From contig NZ_OY781470.1 in the NCBI RefSeq assembly GCF_963676935.1, positions 2,142,680 through 2,206,679 on the forward strand: DNA of 64,000 nucleotides. The letters are read 5' to 3'. How positions within the stretch are numbered: position 1 is the first letter of the stretch; the number at the start of each line of letters is the position of its first letter. The position numbers and the translations under genes were made by a program. Below are positions 62,685 through 64,000 of the stretch, one piece after another. The notes under the pieces were generated by a model, which ran no database searches, was not told the DNA's origin, and saw nothing but the letters and a program-made list of their open reading frames with translations. The DNA is from Halarcobacter sp. (GTDB taxonomy: Bacteria; Campylobacterota; Campylobacteria; Campylobacterales; Arcobacteraceae).

Positions 62685-64000
62685 CTAGAAAACCTGAGTA
62701 TTTGTTTTATCTTTAAAATTATATTTATAAGAATTCACTTTTTTAAAATTTATTTTCATTCTATAATTAAAAGAAACGATTTTTTCAAATTCTCGTTCAC
62801 TATTCAGAATCTCAATTTTAGAGTAAATATTCTTTTCATATTCATTAAATATCACCTCATCAAACATCTCAAGTGATGTTAATATTAAATAATCTCCATC
62901 ATTAACACTTAATTCATATGCTTCAATATTATCTATATGACAAATATAATTTTCCTCTTTATTATCAAGTTTTTCTATTAAAATATCTTTAAATTGTTTA
63001 TCATAGGTTTCATTTTCTAACATCCACTTAATTTCATTACTACAAACAAAAACAATAGGAACAAAATCTTTTTTTATTAATTTTTGGGCATCATCAATAG
63101 TTTTATTCAATAAATTTTCAATATTATCAAAACTTTGTTCTTCTTTTATATTTATTTCAGTCAAAAACTTATCAAAAATGGAACTTACTATTTCCTGTCT
63201 TATATCTGAAATAATATATTTATTTTCATGTTCAAAATATTTATTTATATCTATAAAATTAATATCTTTTACTAAAAACTTTTTATCAATATTTATTTTT
63301 ATTTTTTTAAAAAACTTCTGTTCTAAACTATCAAATTTAATATTATTAAATAAACTATAAGGCATATAATCTAAGTCATTGAATATTTCATTTGAAAAAT
63401 ATCTATTCATTTCATCTACTTTTTGATTATCAATTGATGTATTTACAAGTACCTCATTATGATAGTCAGTTATATCTTTTATGATAGCATCTATTGAAGT
63501 CTTATAATTTTCAACTTTTTGTTCAATATTTTCATCGCTAAATAGAAGGTTAACATCATCAAATAATTTATCATCAATATTTTCTAGATACTTAAAACTA
63601 TTAATTTCTCTTATAAAAGATTCTCTTGCCTCGTATTCAAATAATGGTGATTTTATAAAATCATTTAACTCTTTTGATAAGTTCCAAATTCTTGTTGAAT
63701 TTCCTATCATAAAGCATTTGATAGTTTGTAATAAACTTGATAATTCAATACTTCTATCTGTATGAACCCTATTTGAAATCATACTTTCTTTACTTAAACA
63801 TTCAAACAATTCAATTAAATAAGCTGGATTACCACTTTTTAATATATCTCTCAATGGATATACATTAAATAAATAGCATTCGAAAATTGAACTTACGTCA
63901 ATTTGCTTATTTGACTGTAGCAAGATAGTCATATTATTATCATATATTCTTTCTTGTTTTAAAAGTGATAAGACAACTTTTTTAATATTATCAGAAAAGA
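62685..64000 (-). CDS. Unrecognised large protein, 3' part only (continues beyond the window)
   Basis: The frame is open to the window edge, with no stop between 63932 and 64000, so the true start lies outside and at least 437 residues belong to it. The ATG at 63932 is internal or uncertain. The protein is acidic, Asn/Lys/Ile-rich and has no membrane helix, P-loop or zinc motif that I can see. Segments such as FNVYPLRDILKSGNPAYLIE and FVPIVFVCSNEIKWMLENE may mark alpha/beta domains. It sits next to the IS110 element, so an accessory (for example defence) role is possible but unsupported. Confidence 0.6.
   Translation of the reverse strand, partial: FSDNIKKVVLSLLKQERIYDNNMTILLQSNKQIDVSSIFECYLFNVYPLRDILKSGNPAYLIELFECLSKESMISNRVHTDRSIELSSLLQTIKCFMIGNSTRIWNLSKELNDFIKSPLFEYEARESFIREINSFKYLENIDDKLFDDVNLLFSDENIEQKVENYKTSIDAIIKDITDYHNEVLVNTSIDNQKVDEMNRYFSNEIFNDLDYMPYSLFNNIKFDSLEQKFFKKIKINIDKKFLVKDINFIDINKYFEHENKYIISDIRQEIVSSIFDKFLTEINIKEEQSFDNIENLLNKTIDDAQKLIKKDFVPIVFVCSNEIKWMLENETYDKQFKDILIEKLDNKEENYICHIDNIEAYELSVNDGDYLILTSLEMFDEVIFNEYEKNIYSKIEILNSEREFEKIVSFNYRMKINFKKVNSYKYNFKDKTNTQVF

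Overview
The window is a strongly AT-rich bacterial chromosome segment, most likely from an Arcobacter-like member of the Campylobacterota (Epsilonproteobacteria). Evidence for this is the 16S rRNA 5' end at the left edge, the gene order rplU-rpmA-obgE-proB-fmt-birA-parA-parB-atpF'FHAGDC-tolQRAB ... pal-ybgF-slyD-fabD-mtnN (the order known from Campylobacter jejuni), an F-ATPase cluster without the a and c subunits, and many kinases with an HQWRQPL H-box. Nearly every gene is intact and tightly packed.

Layout. Bases 1-82 are the start of a 16S gene running leftward, with a consensus promoter and a boxA-like leader. Bases 535-29294 are a long leftward block: mtnN, fabD, slyD, ybgF and pal; an inserted island (hemH, SRPBCC, TIGR01777 epimerase, LytTR regulator, LytS-type kinase, FAD oxidoreductase, photolyase, RudS-like desulfidase); then tolB-A-R-Q, the F1Fo ATPase genes, parBA, birA, fmt, proB, obgE, L27/L21, ridA and dnaG. 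Bases 29410-32628 run rightward (TPR/zinc-ribbon protein, rnhA, rnc, aroC). Bases 32765-35733 are accessory: a UPF0060 membrane protein, a DmeRF-like metal efflux pair, a NifX-like protein behind a structured leader, and a DUF134 regulator. Bases 35754-44849 include htpX, two SixA-like phosphatases, a BaiN/HI0933 flavoprotein, an EF-hand-like protein, and the mnmE-jag-yidC-yidD-rnpA-rpmH cluster. Bases 44937-60960 hold clpB, two large orphan sensor kinases, a periplasmic binding protein, rnhB, msrBA, bioA, mgsA and other metabolic genes. Bases 61000-62600 contain an IS110-family element with structured flanks, followed by the 3' part of an unrecognised large gene that leaves the window.

How the genes work together. 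The core blocks are housekeeping: translation, chromosome partition, ATP synthesis, Tol-Pal envelope integrity and membrane-protein insertion. The most coherent accessory system is the island inside the Tol-Pal locus. It couples DNA photorepair, probable tRNA 4-thiouridine removal and a redox flavoprotein to a translationally linked LytS/LytTR two-component pair. Two promoters in it share a GTAAGTT-type repeat at the same distance from the -10 box, so I infer a light or oxidative stress regulon.

The best candidates for something undescribed are: (1) this island; (2) the riboswitch-like leader of the NifX-like gene, in which a long closing stem is followed by a hairpin that would mask the Shine-Dalgarno; (3) the structured RNA region upstream of the IS110 transposase (a bridge-RNA candidate) and the diverged inverted repeat flanking it; and (4) rnpA starting at AUU inside rpmH. 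All function calls come from reading motifs and context; no database search was run.
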